From positions 3,410,001 to 3,474,000 of the forward strand of contig NZ_CP044549.1 of the NCBI RefSeq assembly GCF_009859475.1: DNA of 64,000 nt, in the 5' to 3' direction. A program made the translations under genes and the position numbers. The notes below the pieces were generated by a model. That model was not told the origin of the DNA and made no database searches. It saw nothing but the letters and a program-made list of their open reading frames with translations. Shown here piece after piece: positions 32,566-41,630 of the stretch (its first letter is position 1; each line of letters starts with the position of its first letter). This DNA is from Hydrogenophaga sp. BPS33. GTDB lineage: Bacteria; Pseudomonadota; Gammaproteobacteria; Burkholderiales; Burkholderiaceae_C.

Positions 32566-32802
32566 TCAGCGCACCTCACCCGTGCGGGTTTCGCTCAGGA
32601 AGGGCAAGGTCATGGGGGACGCGGCACTGCGTTGTTGCTGCAGCCGCCGTTGTTCCCCCCGTTCCACCGAGTCGTGCAACACCGCGACGAACCAGGCCAA
32701 CAACAGGCCTGCGCCCACCAGGGCGATCCAGATCAGCGCATGCGTCAGGAAGCTGAACCACGAAACGTCGTGAGGACTCGCCATGGGAGCGTTGCGGTTC
32801 AT
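32566..32802 (-). CDS. Small single-pass membrane protein
   Basis: 78 residues. A strong AAGGAGGT Shine-Dalgarno lies just upstream of ATG 32802, which argues for real translation. One membrane helix spans about residues 20-43 (LTHALIWIALVGAGLLLAWFVAVL), followed by a charged, Gln-rich tail (SVERGEQRRLQQQR). I recognise no family. Its neighbours are a hydrolase downstream and a hemerythrin upstream on the same strand. Confidence 0.7.
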   Translation of the reverse strand: MNRNAPMASPHDVSWFSFLTHALIWIALVGAGLLLAWFVAVLHDSVERGEQRRLQQQRSAASPMTLPFLSETRTGEVR

Positions 32803-32885
32803 GGGACCTCCTTGGGGAATTTGAATGTCTCTCTTCACCATGCCAGCGCGGCACGTCGCTGTCTGTAGGCGTTGGCCTACAACGA

Positions 32886-33335
32886 TCAGGCTACGACCTC
32901 GCGCATGCGGCTGAGATCGCGGCGGTAGCGCGTGGCCAGCCCGACCTTCTGTTTGTCGCTCAGGATTTTTCCCGAGAGCTGAAAGAATTTTTTCTCTTCT
33001 TCCCGCAGGTGGTGGTGCACCTCATGGGACAGCTTGCGCACCAGCTCGGGCCAGGCTTCTGGCTTGTCGCGCGCGTCCTCCAGGGCTTCCACGCATTCGT
33101 CGATCTCGTGGTGCTCGTGCAGGGCGTGGCGCGACGATTTCAAGCCCATGTCGTCAAAAAGAATCTGTGCGTACAGGTAACGCTCTTCGGCGGCCGCGTG
33201 CGCAGCGAGCTCCACACGCAGTGTCTTGAAGGTTTCCCAGGCGCGCGCGTCATCGGGCTTGAGATGGGTCAGGCGACGGCAAAGGGTGCGCTGGGTTTCG
33301 TGGCTCTCGCGAAGGGCTTCGTAGATGTTGTCCAT
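32886..33335 (-). CDS. Hemerythrin HHE cation-binding domain protein
   Basis: 149 residues, all alpha-helical. The diiron-binding pattern is visible: H12 in LRESHETQR, HAAAEERYLY, LHEHHEIDECV and the later LSHEVHHHLREEEKKFF with HxxxE. Such cytoplasmic HHE proteins bind O2, NO or iron and respond to oxidative or nitrosative stress. It is monocistronic or the first gene ahead of the small membrane protein. Confidence 0.9.
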   Translation of the reverse strand: MDNIYEALRESHETQRTLCRRLTHLKPDDARAWETFKTLRVELAAHAAAEERYLYAQILFDDMGLKSSRHALHEHHEIDECVEALEDARDKPEAWPELVRKLSHEVHHHLREEEKKFFQLSGKILSDKQKVGLATRYRRDLSRMREVVA

Positions 33336-33429
33336 GGATTCTCCTTTGGGACAAGTCTAGGAACGCGCGGGGCTTGTGCCTGTCGGCCTGGCGCGAAGCG
33401 GCTTGTAGGACAGACCCTCCCCCGCGCAC

Positions 33430-33457
33430 AAAAAAAAGCCACCGCGCGAACGGTGGC
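33430..33457 (-). terminator. Rho-independent terminator of the binding-lipoprotein gene
   Basis: On the minus strand, GCCACCG (33457-33451) pairs with CGGTGGC (33444-33438) around a 6-nt loop and is followed by a T-run (complement of A 33430-33437). It lies 74 bp after the stop of the gene at 33531-34715. Confidence 0.85.
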
Positions 33458-33530
33458 TTCGAATGCCGCATTCCCGCAAAGCAGGATCAACGCGGCGAAC
33501 GGTCTCCGAAAAGACCTTCAGGGAATCTGG

Positions 33531-34715
33531 TCAGCGGATCACGGCCAAGTTGGTGCGCACGCCGCCCTTGAAGGTCATGAGCGTGAGCGCGCCGTTCTTG
33601 ATGTCGCCCTTTTCGTCGAAGGCGATGTTGCCGGTCACACCCTTGTAGTTGGTGGCCTTGAGTGCGGGCAGGTAGACCTTGGGGTCGGCGGAGCCAGCGG
33701 TGACCATGGCGTTGGCCATGACCTTCACGGCGTCGTACACGTACGGGGCATACACCTTCACGTCATCGCCGAACTTGGCCTTGAAGTCGGCGCGGAACTT
33801 GTCCATGCCTTCCTTCTGTTCGCCTTCCACGCCACCGGCTTCCGCGCAGTAGACCTGCTCGTCGCCCAGGCCATCGGCGGCCAGCTTCGGCAGTTCGGTG
33901 GTGCAGATGCCGTCGCCGCCCATGAACTTGGCGGTGATGCCCAGTTGCTTCATCTGCTTGAGCATCGGGCCGGCCACGGCGTCCATGCCACCGAAGAACA
34001 CAACGTCGGGCTTCTTGGCCTTCAGCGTGGTCAGGATGGCGTTGAAGTCGGTCGCCTTGTCGTTGGTGAACTCGCGGCCCACCACGGTGCCGCCCGCGGC
34101 CGTCACGCCCTTCTCGAATTCGTCCGCGACGCCCTGGCCGTACGCGGTGCGGTCGTCGATCACGGCCACGTTCTTGGCCTTGAGCGTTTCGACCGCGTAC
34201 TTGCCCAGCGTGCCGCCGAGGTGCACATCGTCGGCCACGACGCGGAACGCGCCTGCGTAGCCCTGGCGGGTGTACTTGGGGTTGGTGGCCGAGGGCGAGA
34301 TCTGGGGAATGCCCGCGTCGTTGTAGATCTGCGAAGCCGGAATGGTGGTGCCGGAGTTCAGGTGGCCGATGACGCCAGCGACCTTGGCGTCGACCAGCTT
34401 GGTGGCTGCGGCCGTGCCTTGCTTCGGATCGGCCGCATCGTCTTCTGCCAGCAGCTCGAACTTGACCGGTGCACCAGCGATGCTCAGGCCGGCGGCGTTG
34501 AGCTCTTCGATCGCCATCTTGGCGCCGTTTTCATTGTCTTTGCCGAGGTGGGCGATTGCGCCGCTGGTGGGACCAACGTGACCGATCTTGATGACCTGGG
34601 CCGACGGCGCAGGCGCCGCGGCAGGAGCCGCCGCAGGGGCCGCTTCTTCCTTTTTGCCGCAAGCGGCAAGTGCGACAGCCGCCGCGATGACAGCCAGTTT
34701 GGTGTTCAGTTGCAT
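33531..34715 (-). CDS. Branched-chain amino acid-type ABC substrate-binding lipoprotein
   Basis: 394 residues. The signal is of lipoprotein type (KLAVIAAAVALAACG, Cys19), followed by an Ala/Pro-rich linker (AAPAAAPAAAPAP). The mature domain is the Leu/Ile/Val-binding type: IKIGHVGPTSGAIAHLGKDNENGAKMAIEELNAAG in outline, GVIGHLNSGTTIPASQIY, and the AYGQGVADEFEKG region. GAGGA precedes the ATG. No permease or ATPase genes are adjacent, and a terminator follows, so the gene is transcribed alone and probably serves transporters encoded elsewhere. Confidence 0.9.
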   Translation of the reverse strand: MQLNTKLAVIAAAVALAACGKKEEAAPAAAPAAAPAPSAQVIKIGHVGPTSGAIAHLGKDNENGAKMAIEELNAAGLSIAGAPVKFELLAEDDAADPKQGTAAATKLVDAKVAGVIGHLNSGTTIPASQIYNDAGIPQISPSATNPKYTRQGYAGAFRVVADDVHLGGTLGKYAVETLKAKNVAVIDDRTAYGQGVADEFEKGVTAAGGTVVGREFTNDKATDFNAILTTLKAKKPDVVFFGGMDAVAGPMLKQMKQLGITAKFMGGDGICTTELPKLAADGLGDEQVYCAEAGGVEGEQKEGMDKFRADFKAKFGDDVKVYAPYVYDAVKVMANAMVTAGSADPKVYLPALKATNYKGVTGNIAFDEKGDIKNGALTLMTFKGGVRTNLAVIR

Positions 34716-34903
34716 GGTTTTCCTCGGAAAGGATAAGAATTGGAATGCGGAGGGAACTTTATTTCTCCACGCACATAAAGATACTCCAAAAAACCTGCAG
34801 ATTTCACGCTGCGCGGCGCGGCGCCAACGGATCGAGGGTTCTCCCGAACGCAGCAGCAACGCGCCGCATGCCGCATAAGTCTTACGTATGCGGCCCGACG
34901 ATC

Positions 34904-35338
34904 TCATTCCTGCGGTGCGAGCTTGAGGTCGTGCCGCTGAGGTTCGATACCCTGCGCCTTGTAGCGCTTCCAGCGCTCGCGCGCGTGGCTGCGGTCGCCC
35001 TCGTCGTTGGTCACGACCTCGATCACGCGGGCAAAACGCCCGTACCCAGGGGGCATCTCGGCGCGCAGGTTCACCAACACCGACGCTCCATGGTCGTGGT
35101 CGGTGGCGCTGGCGAGGTGGATCGGCGAGTGGGCCTGCACATGCGGCGGGTCGTTTGGCCCACTGTGGGGCAAGAACTCCCCGACCACCGAGGTCCAGAG
35201 CGCCGCATCGAGCGCGGCGCGCTCGCCATCGTCCACCAACACGAGCAGCCGTGCGCCCTTGAGGTACGCCTTGCGCAACAACCGGCAGGCGTAACCCAGC
35301 CGGTCTGGCGCGTTGAAGTGGAAAGCGACCTCGGTCAT
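34904..35338 (-). CDS. holC: DNA polymerase III chi subunit
   Basis: 144 residues. The HolC pattern is clear: EVAFHFNAPDRLGYACRLLRKAYLKGARLLVLVDD in outline, LDAALWTSVVGEFLPH, and the C-terminal block ending VIEVVTNDEGDRSHARERWKRYKAQG. The chi subunit links the clamp loader to single-stranded DNA-binding protein. It lies 24 bases after pepA on the same strand, a gene order conserved in many proteobacteria. The 188-bp gap to the binding-lipoprotein start shows no gene. Confidence 0.92.
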   Translation of the reverse strand: MTEVAFHFNAPDRLGYACRLLRKAYLKGARLLVLVDDGERAALDAALWTSVVGEFLPHSGPNDPPHVQAHSPIHLASATDHDHGASVLVNLRAEMPPGYGRFARVIEVVTNDEGDRSHARERWKRYKAQGIEPQRHDLKLAPQE

Positions 35339-35362
35339 CTCGCTCGGCTGGGTCAGGCCACG

Positions 35363-36868
35363 TCAGGCTTTGGCGGTCTTGCGGGCTTTTGCGCGCGGCG
35401 CAGCAACGCTTGCCCGACCCGTGGCGACCTGGTCCAGCAGGTATTGCAGCAGCAAGGGTACCGGCCGGCCGGTGGAGCCTTTGGCCGCGCCGCTCTTCCA
35501 CGCGGTGCCGGCAATGTCCAGGTGCGCCCAGGGCAGTTCGGCGGTGAACTTCTGCAGGAACTTGGCCGCGGTGATCGCACCGCCCGCACGGCCCGCGACG
35601 TTGCCCATGTCGGCGAAGTTGGATTTCAGGCCTTCGGCGTATTCGTCGTCCAGCGGCATGCGCCAGCACGGGTCCAGCGCCGTTTCGCCGGCCTGCTGGA
35701 GCGCCTGGGCCAGATCGTCGCGGGTAGAGAACAGGCCCGAGCGCACGCCGCCCAGGGCGATCACGCAGGCGCCGGTCAGGGTGGCGATGTCGATCACGCT
35801 GTGCGGCTTGAAGCGCGCGGCGTAGGTCAGCGCATCGCACAGGATCAGGCGGCCTTCGGCATCGGTGTTGAGAATTTCGATGGTCTGCCCGCTCATGCTG
35901 GTGACCACGTCACCGGGCTTCACGGCCATGCCATCGGGCATGTTTTCGCACGAAGGGATCAGCCCCACGACGTTGATCGCCGGTTGCAGCTCGGCCAGCG
36001 CCGCGAAGGTGCCGAGCACGCTGGCCGCACCGCCCATGTCGAACTTCATCTCGTCCATTTCGGCGGCCGGCTTGATGGAGATGCCGCCGGTGTCGAAGGT
36101 GATGCCCTTGCCCACCAGCACCACCGGGGCGGCGTCTTTGGCGCCGCCGTTGTAGTGCATGACGATGAAGCGCAGCGGCTCGGCCGAGCCCTTGGCCACC
36201 GCCAGGAACGAGCCCATGCCCAGCGCCTCGACCTGCTTGGGGCCGAGCACGTCGACCTTCATGCGCGGCTTGCGCCCGAGCTTGCGCGCCGCTTCGGCGA
36301 GCAGGCTGGGCGTGGCGTGGTTGGCCGGGCGGTTGGCCCATTCCTTGGCGAACTCCACACCGGTGACGAGCGCACGGCCCGCCTCGAAACCCGCGCGCAC
36401 GGCGGCGATCTGGCCCACGCCCAGCACCACCTGCTGCAGCGTGCGGGCCTTGGCCGACGGCTTGGTGGTGGTGTAGACGTAGGTCGCGTCCGCGCAGGCC
36501 TGCACGGCGGCCCGCACCGCCCCCGCGTCCGCCTCGAACAGGCTGAGCAACAGGCCCAGTTTCTTCACGCCAGGCTGCTTGAGGGCGCCGACGCCAGCGG
36601 CGACCGCCTTGCGCACCGAGGCAGAGGAACCGTCGCCCACGCCCACCAGCAGCACGCGCGCGGCCTTCAACCCGGCCGGGCGGTAACACAGCAACTGCTT
36701 GCCCACGCCCTTTTCCAGGTCGCCACGCTGCAGCGCCTGCCCCACCAGCTGCGACAGGGCACCGGCCTCGGCCTTGCCTGGCGGCGTATCGGGCACGAGC
36801 ACCAGCAAGGCATCGACAGCCCATGAGGCAGCTTGGGTGGGCGAGAGTGATTTGAGTTCGAAGTCCAT
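35363..36868 (-). CDS. pepA: Leucyl aminopeptidase (M17)
   Basis: 501 residues, the usual PepA length. The two-zinc active site is visible: VGKGITFDTGGISIKPAAEMDEMKFDMGGA in outline (Lys, Asp, Asp), then the family signature NTDAEGRLILCDAL near residue 340. It removes N-terminal amino acids from peptides in the cytoplasm and in some bacteria also binds DNA. The start at 36868 gives MDFELKSLSP; the longer frame overlaps lptF. Only 25 bp separate its start from the divergent lptF start, so the promoters must overlap coding sequence. Confidence 0.95.
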   Translation of the reverse strand: MDFELKSLSPTQAASWAVDALLVLVPDTPPGKAEAGALSQLVGQALQRGDLEKGVGKQLLCYRPAGLKAARVLLVGVGDGSSASVRKAVAAGVGALKQPGVKKLGLLLSLFEADAGAVRAAVQACADATYVYTTTKPSAKARTLQQVVLGVGQIAAVRAGFEAGRALVTGVEFAKEWANRPANHATPSLLAEAARKLGRKPRMKVDVLGPKQVEALGMGSFLAVAKGSAEPLRFIVMHYNGGAKDAAPVVLVGKGITFDTGGISIKPAAEMDEMKFDMGGAASVLGTFAALAELQPAINVVGLIPSCENMPDGMAVKPGDVVTSMSGQTIEILNTDAEGRLILCDALTYAARFKPHSVIDIATLTGACVIALGGVRSGLFSTRDDLAQALQQAGETALDPCWRMPLDDEYAEGLKSNFADMGNVAGRAGGAITAAKFLQKFTAELPWAHLDIAGTAWKSGAAKGSTGRPVPLLLQYLLDQVATGRASVAAPRAKARKTAKA

Positions 36869-36893
36869 AATCGTGTTTTCCTGTTCTCGATCG

Positions 36894-38015
36894 ATGTTAT
36901 TCCATTCCTCCATCCGCAAAGAGCTGGCGCGCAGCTTCGGGGCCACGCTGCTGGTGCTCTTCACCATCGTGCTGACCATGTTGCTGATCCGCACGGTCGG
37001 GCTGGCCTCGCGTGGCAGCGTGAACCCGCAGGAGATCGCACTGGTGCTGGGCTACACCGTGATCGGCCGCATGCCCACGGTGCTCACGCTCGCGCTGTTC
37101 ATCGCCATCGTCTTCACGCTCTCGCGCATGTACCGCGACAGCGAAATGATCATCTGGTTCTCCAGCGGGCGCTCGCTCGGGGGCTTTCTGGGCCCGGTCA
37201 TGCGTTTTTCGTGGCCGATCCTGTTGGTCATCACGCTGGGGGTGTTCTTCGTCTGGCCCTGGGCCAACCAGCAGACCGACGCGCTGCGCGACCGGTTCGA
37301 GCGCCGGGGCGACCTGGAGCGCATTGCGCCCGGGCAGTTCCAGGAATCGTCGAGTGGCAGGCGTGTGTTCTTCATCGACAAGGACACCGCCGATGGCACC
37401 GAGGGGCGCAACATTTTTATCTCCAGCACCGAGAAGGACGGCAGTGAAACCGTGACCTCGGCGCGCTCCGGGCGCATCGAGTGGATCGAGGACCGCCAGA
37501 TCCTGATGCTCAACAACGGCCAGCGCCTGGAGGCCGCCGCCGACCAGAGCACCCTTCAGGTGAGCGAGTTCGAGGAGTACGGCACCCAGATCGGGGGCAC
37601 GACCCTCAGCGACCGTGGCGAGGCGCTCAAGGCCCGCAGCAGTTGGGACCTGCTGGCCGACCCGACGCGCCCCAACCTGGGCGAATTCGGCTGGCGCGTG
37701 GGCATGGCACTGACCGCCATGAACTTCGTGCTGATCGCGGTGGCCACCACCACCGGCAACCCTCGCGCTGGGCGCGGGGGCAATCTGTTCTTCACCCTCT
37801 TCTCGTTCGTGTTTTATTACAACCTGCTCAACCTCGGGCAGAGCTGGGTGGCCAGCGGCCTGTTCAGCCTGGGCGGTTACATGCTGACCCTGCACGGCGG
37901 CGTGTTCGCGGTGACCGTGTTGTGGATGCTCAAGCGCCACCACAACCTGAGCTTGCGCAACTGGCTGCGGGCCCGGCGTGTCGCGCGCGCCGAATTGCAA
38001 GGCGCCGCCCCATGA
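36894..38015 (+). CDS. lptF: LPS export ABC transporter permease LptF
   Basis: 373 residues. An N-terminal group of three membrane helices includes the coupling-helix region (IGRMPTVLTLALFIAIVFTLSRMYRDSEMI in outline). A periplasmic beta-jellyroll spans about 125-265 (GQFQESSSGRRVFFIDKD, RIEWIEDRQILML), and three C-terminal helices follow. This is the LptF/LptG family layout; with LptB it extracts LPS from the inner membrane. The ATG at 36894 lies close to the divergent pepA. Its stop overlaps the lptG start by ATGA. Confidence 0.94.
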   Translation: MLFHSSIRKELARSFGATLLVLFTIVLTMLLIRTVGLASRGSVNPQEIALVLGYTVIGRMPTVLTLALFIAIVFTLSRMYRDSEMIIWFSSGRSLGGFLGPVMRFSWPILLVITLGVFFVWPWANQQTDALRDRFERRGDLERIAPGQFQESSSGRRVFFIDKDTADGTEGRNIFISSTEKDGSETVTSARSGRIEWIEDRQILMLNNGQRLEAAADQSTLQVSEFEEYGTQIGGTTLSDRGEALKARSSWDLLADPTRPNLGEFGWRVGMALTAMNFVLIAVATTTGNPRAGRGGNLFFTLFSFVFYYNLLNLGQSWVASGLFSLGGYMLTLHGGVFAVTVLWMLKRHHNLSLRNWLRARRVARAELQGAAP

Positions 38016-39130
38016 AAACCATCCGCCGCCTCATCTACGGCGAAGTGTTCGCCGCCGTGTTCTTCGTGCTGCTGGCCTTTCTCTCGCTGTTCTTCTTCTT
38101 CGATTTCGTGGACGAGCTGCCCGAATTGGGCAAACCCTCCGCACTCGACCCCAAGCTGATCTACGAAGTCCCGCATGCCTTGCTCTACGTGGCCCTGGGC
38201 ATGCCCAGCCGCATCTACGAGCTGTTCCCGATCGCCGTGCTGATCGGCTCGGTGTTCGTGCTGGCGCGCCTGGCGCAGGGCTCGGAATACACCATCCTGC
38301 GCACCAGCGGCCTGGGGCCCTGGCGGGCGCTGCGCACCATGCTGGGCCTGGGCGCGATCTTCGTGGTGCTCACCTTCGCCATTGGCGACTACCTCGCGCC
38401 GATCTCGGACAAGACGGCGCAACTGCTCAAGGCCCGCTACCAGGGCAACATCAGCCTGGGCCAGACGGGGGCCTGGCTCAAGGAGAAGCAGCCGTACAGC
38501 AACTTCTCGGTCAACGTGGGCTCCCTGTCGCCGCAGGGCGGGCTGGGCAACGTGCGCATCTTCGAGTTCAACAACCAGGGCTTCCTGGTCTCGACGCTGC
38601 GAGCGGACACGGGCCAGATCGAGGCCGACGACTCCTGGACCTTGCGCCAGGTGCAGCGCAGCGAATTCGACACCGCCGGCCAGACCTCGGCGCGCGTGCT
38701 GCGGCAGAACCTCGAGACCTTCCGCTGGCCCAGTGGCATCAACGCCGAAATGGTGTCGGTGGCCTTGCTCAAGCCCGACCGCATGCCCACCGCCGACCTG
38801 TTCGGCTACATCCGCCACCTGGAGGCCAACGGCCAGACCGCGCAACGCTACGAGATCGAGTTCTGGCGCAAGGTGTTCTACCCCTTGAGCTGCCTGGTGA
38901 TGGTGGTGCTCGCCCTGCCCTTCGCCTACCTGCACTTTCGCTCCGGCAGCATCACGGCCTACGTGTTCGGCGGCGTGATGATCGGCATCAGCTTCTTCCT
39001 GCTCAACAACGTGTTCGGCTACATCGGCAACCTCAACCAGTGGCAACCGTGGCTGGCTGCAGCCTCGCCGGCCATGATCTACTCCATCTTCTCGCTCGGC
39101 GCCTTCGGGTGGCTGGTGCTGCGCAGGTAA
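38012..39130 (+). CDS. lptG: LPS export ABC transporter permease LptG
   Basis: 372 residues, same layout as LptF: N-terminal membrane helices with MPSRIYELFPIAVLIGSVFVLARLAQGSEYTILRTSGL in outline (coupling helix), a periplasmic domain of about 115-265, and three final helices including FGGVMIGISFFLLNNVFGYIGNL. It pairs with LptF, with which it is translationally coupled. The chelatase gene starts five bases after its stop. Confidence 0.95.
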   Translation: MKTIRRLIYGEVFAAVFFVLLAFLSLFFFFDFVDELPELGKPSALDPKLIYEVPHALLYVALGMPSRIYELFPIAVLIGSVFVLARLAQGSEYTILRTSGLGPWRALRTMLGLGAIFVVLTFAIGDYLAPISDKTAQLLKARYQGNISLGQTGAWLKEKQPYSNFSVNVGSLSPQGGLGNVRIFEFNNQGFLVSTLRADTGQIEADDSWTLRQVQRSEFDTAGQTSARVLRQNLETFRWPSGINAEMVSVALLKPDRMPTADLFGYIRHLEANGQTAQRYEIEFWRKVFYPLSCLVMVVLALPFAYLHFRSGSITAYVFGGVMIGISFFLLNNVFGYIGNLNQWQPWLAAASPAMIYSIFSLGAFGWLVLRR

Positions 39131-39134
39131 GGCC

Positions 39135-39500
39135 ATGCTGGGTGTGATTGTCCTGGCGCATGGGTCGCGCGACCCTTTGTGGCGCGCACCGATTGAGTCC
39201 GTGGCGCGACAGATCGCCGACCGCGATGCCTCGGCGCTCGTGTCTTGCGCCTACCTCGAACTCTGCGAGCCCGATCTGGCCACGGCCGCGCGCGACATGG
39301 TGGCCCAAGGCGCCACCCGCATCCGCGTGCTGCCGCTCTTCTTCGGCATGGGCAAGCACGCCCGCGAAGACCTGCCACAGCGCATGGCCGATCTGGCCGC
39401 CGCCCACACCGACACCGCCTTCGAACGCCTGCCCACCGCAGGCGAGGACCCCCGCTTGACCGCATTGCTTGCAAAAATCGCGCTGGAGACCCAGGCATGA
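39135..39500 (+). CDS. CbiX/SirB-like sirohydrochlorin (cobalto)chelatase
   Basis: 121 residues, a single CbiX domain. The N-terminal VIVLAHGSRDPLWRAPIE holds the metal-binding histidine, and the central VLPLFFGMGKHAREDLP holds the second histidine. A one-domain CbiX of this length can insert Fe(II) or Co(II) into sirohydrochlorin. The sulfite reductase in this window (51978) needs siroheme, and the next gene is the sulfur regulator cysB (four-base overlap), so a siroheme role is plausible. Confidence 0.85.
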   Translation: MLGVIVLAHGSRDPLWRAPIESVARQIADRDASALVSCAYLELCEPDLATAARDMVAQGATRIRVLPLFFGMGKHAREDLPQRMADLAAAHTDTAFERLPTAGEDPRLTALLAKIALETQA

Positions 39501-40441
39501 ACCTGCACCAATTTCGCTTCGTGCAGGAAGCGGTGCGCCGCAACCTGAACCTCACGGAAGCCGCCAAGGCCCTGCACACTTCGCAGCCGGGCGTGTCCAA
39601 GGCCATCATCGAGCTGGAGGACGAGCTCGGCATCGAGATCTTTGCCCGCCACGGCAAGCGCATCAAGCGCGTGACCGAGCCGGGCCAGCAGGTGCTCAAA
39701 AGCATCGAGGTCATCCTGCGTGAGGTGAACAACCTCAAGCGCATCGGCGAGCAGTATTCGGCGCAGGACAGCGGCACGCTCTCCATCGCCACCACCCACA
39801 CGCAGGCGCGCTACGTGTTGCCCGGCCCGGTGGCGGCGCTGCGGCAGGCCTACCCCAAGGTCGGCATCAGCCTGCACCAGGGTTCGCCCGACCAGGTGGC
39901 CAAGATGCTGATGGAGGAAGTGGCCGAAATCGGCATGGCGACCGAGTCGCTGGTGAACTACCCCGAACTGGTCACCTTGCCCGCCTACGAATGGCAGCAC
40001 GTGCTGGTGCTGCCGTTCGACCACCCGCTGCTCGATCGCGAGCACATCACGCTGGACGACCTGGCGCAGGTGCCGCTGATCACCTACCACCCCAGCTTCA
40101 CCGGCCGCACGCGTATCGACCAGGCGTTCGCGCTGCGCCACCTCACCCCGACCATCGTGCTCGAAGCGATCGATTCGGACGTGATCAAGACCTATGTGAA
40201 GCTCGGCATGGGCGTGGGCATCGTGGCCGAGATGGCGATGCAGGGCGAGAACCAGACGCCCGATCTGGTGGCGCGCCCGGCGGCCCAGCTATTCGGCCAC
40301 AACCTGGCGCGTGTGGCCTTCAAACGGGGCACCTACCTGCGCCATTTCGTGCTGCGTTTTGCCGAGCTGCTGAGCGACCGCCTCTCACGCGATCTGATCC
40401 TGCGCGCGATGAGCGGCACGCCCGATGACTACGAGCTATGA
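39497..40441 (+). CDS. cysB: CysB-family LysR transcriptional regulator
   Basis: 314 residues. The winged helix at 1-60 reads MNLHQFRFVQEAVRRNLNL, TEAAKALHTSQPGVSKAIIELE. The effector domain has the CysB/Cbl features HTQARYVLPGPVAALRQAYPKVGISLHQGSP in outline and the TYHPSFTGRTRIDQAF segment. The CysB type senses O-acetylserine or sulfate limitation and activates sulfate assimilation. The sulfur operon lies about 11 kb downstream. Its start overlaps the chelatase stop by ATGA. Confidence 0.93.
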   Translation: MNLHQFRFVQEAVRRNLNLTEAAKALHTSQPGVSKAIIELEDELGIEIFARHGKRIKRVTEPGQQVLKSIEVILREVNNLKRIGEQYSAQDSGTLSIATTHTQARYVLPGPVAALRQAYPKVGISLHQGSPDQVAKMLMEEVAEIGMATESLVNYPELVTLPAYEWQHVLVLPFDHPLLDREHITLDDLAQVPLITYHPSFTGRTRIDQAFALRHLTPTIVLEAIDSDVIKTYVKLGMGVGIVAEMAMQGENQTPDLVARPAAQLFGHNLARVAFKRGTYLRHFVLRFAELLSDRLSRDLILRAMSGTPDDYEL

Positions 40442-40445
40442 CCCC

Positions 40446-41618
40446 ATGACGGCCCCTCGCACACCCACGTTCCCCTCCCGCCTGCCCAAGGTCGGCACCA
40501 CCATCTTCAGCGTCATGTCGGCCTTGGCGGTCGAACACGACGCGGTCAACCTCGGCCAGGGGTTTCCCGATTTCGATTGCGACCCGGCCCTGGTCGACGC
40601 CGTCACACACGCCATGCAGGCCGGCCACAACCAGTACCCGCCCATGCCCGGCGCGCCCGCGTTGCGCCAGGCCATGGCGGCCAAGATGCAGGCGCTGTAT
40701 GGCCTGGCGTGCGACCCGGACAGCGAGATCACGGTCACGGCGGGCGCCACGCAGGCCATCCTCACGGCCATCCTGGCGGTGGTGCAGCCGGGCGATGAGG
40801 TGATCGTTCTCGAACCCTGCTACGACAGCTACGTGCCCAACATCGAGCTGGCCGGCGGCGTGCCGGTGCGCGTGCCGCTGACCCCTGGCAGCTTCCGACC
40901 CGACTTCGATCGCATCGCCGCGGCCATCACCCCGCGCACGCGCGCCCTGCTCATCAACAGCCCGCACAACCCCAGTGGCACGGTCTGGAGCGCCGCCGAC
41001 ATGCAACGCCTGCAAGCACTGCTGGCGCCCACCGACATCGTCCTGATCAGCGACGAGGTCTACGAGCACATGGTGTTCGACGGCCAGGCACACCAGAGCG
41101 TGGCGCGTTTCCCCGGCCTGGCCGCGCGCGCCTTCATCATCAGCAGCTTCGGCAAGACCTACCACGTCACGGGCTGGAAGGTGGGCACCGTGGTGGCGCC
41201 CGCCGCGCTCACCGCCGAGTTCCGCAAGGTGCACCAGTTCAACGTGTTCACCGTGAACACGCCGGTGCAGCACGCGCTGGCCCGCTACATGGCCGATCCG
41301 GCGCCGTACGTGGAGCTGGCGGCCTTCTACCAGCGCAAGCGCGATCTGTTCCGCGAAGGACTGAGCACCACGCGCTTTCGGTTGCTGCCCGGTGAAGGCA
41401 CGTACTTCCAGTGCGTGGAGATATCGAACCTGGCCGTCGCCGAGCGCGATCTGCCCGAAGGCGACTTCTGCCAATGGCTCACGAAAGAGATCGGCGTGGC
41501 CGCCATCCCCTTGTCGGCGTTCTATGGCGACGGGTTCGATCAGAAGGTGGTGCGCTTCTGCTTCGCGAAGAAGGACGAAACCCTGCGGGAGGCGCTCAAG
41601 CGCCTCGCTCGACTCTGA
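40446..41618 (+). CDS. PLP-dependent aminotransferase, class I/II (methionine/kynurenine type)
   Basis: 390 residues from ATG 40446, five bases after the cysB stop; an upstream ATG at 40425 would overlap cysB. The fold-type I pattern is present: VNLGQGFPDFDCDP, ITVTAGATQAILTAI, INSPHNPSGTVW, SDEVYEHMVFDG, and the PLP lysine in SSFGKTYHVTGWKVG. The similarity is to the YbdL/kynurenine-transaminase group, which can use methionine. That would fit its place behind cysB, but the substrate is not proven. Confidence 0.9.
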   Translation: MTAPRTPTFPSRLPKVGTTIFSVMSALAVEHDAVNLGQGFPDFDCDPALVDAVTHAMQAGHNQYPPMPGAPALRQAMAAKMQALYGLACDPDSEITVTAGATQAILTAILAVVQPGDEVIVLEPCYDSYVPNIELAGGVPVRVPLTPGSFRPDFDRIAAAITPRTRALLINSPHNPSGTVWSAADMQRLQALLAPTDIVLISDEVYEHMVFDGQAHQSVARFPGLAARAFIISSFGKTYHVTGWKVGTVVAPAALTAEFRKVHQFNVFTVNTPVQHALARYMADPAPYVELAAFYQRKRDLFREGLSTTRFRLLPGEGTYFQCVEISNLAVAERDLPEGDFCQWLTKEIGVAAIPLSAFYGDGFDQKVVRFCFAKKDETLREALKRLARL

Positions 41619-41630
41619 GCGAAGACCGGC

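Noticed and set aside
34745..36826. 693-codon open frame on the plus strand
   Set aside because: It is antisense to holC and pepA, both clearly identified by conserved motifs; the translated sequence is His/Arg/Ala-rich and without family features.
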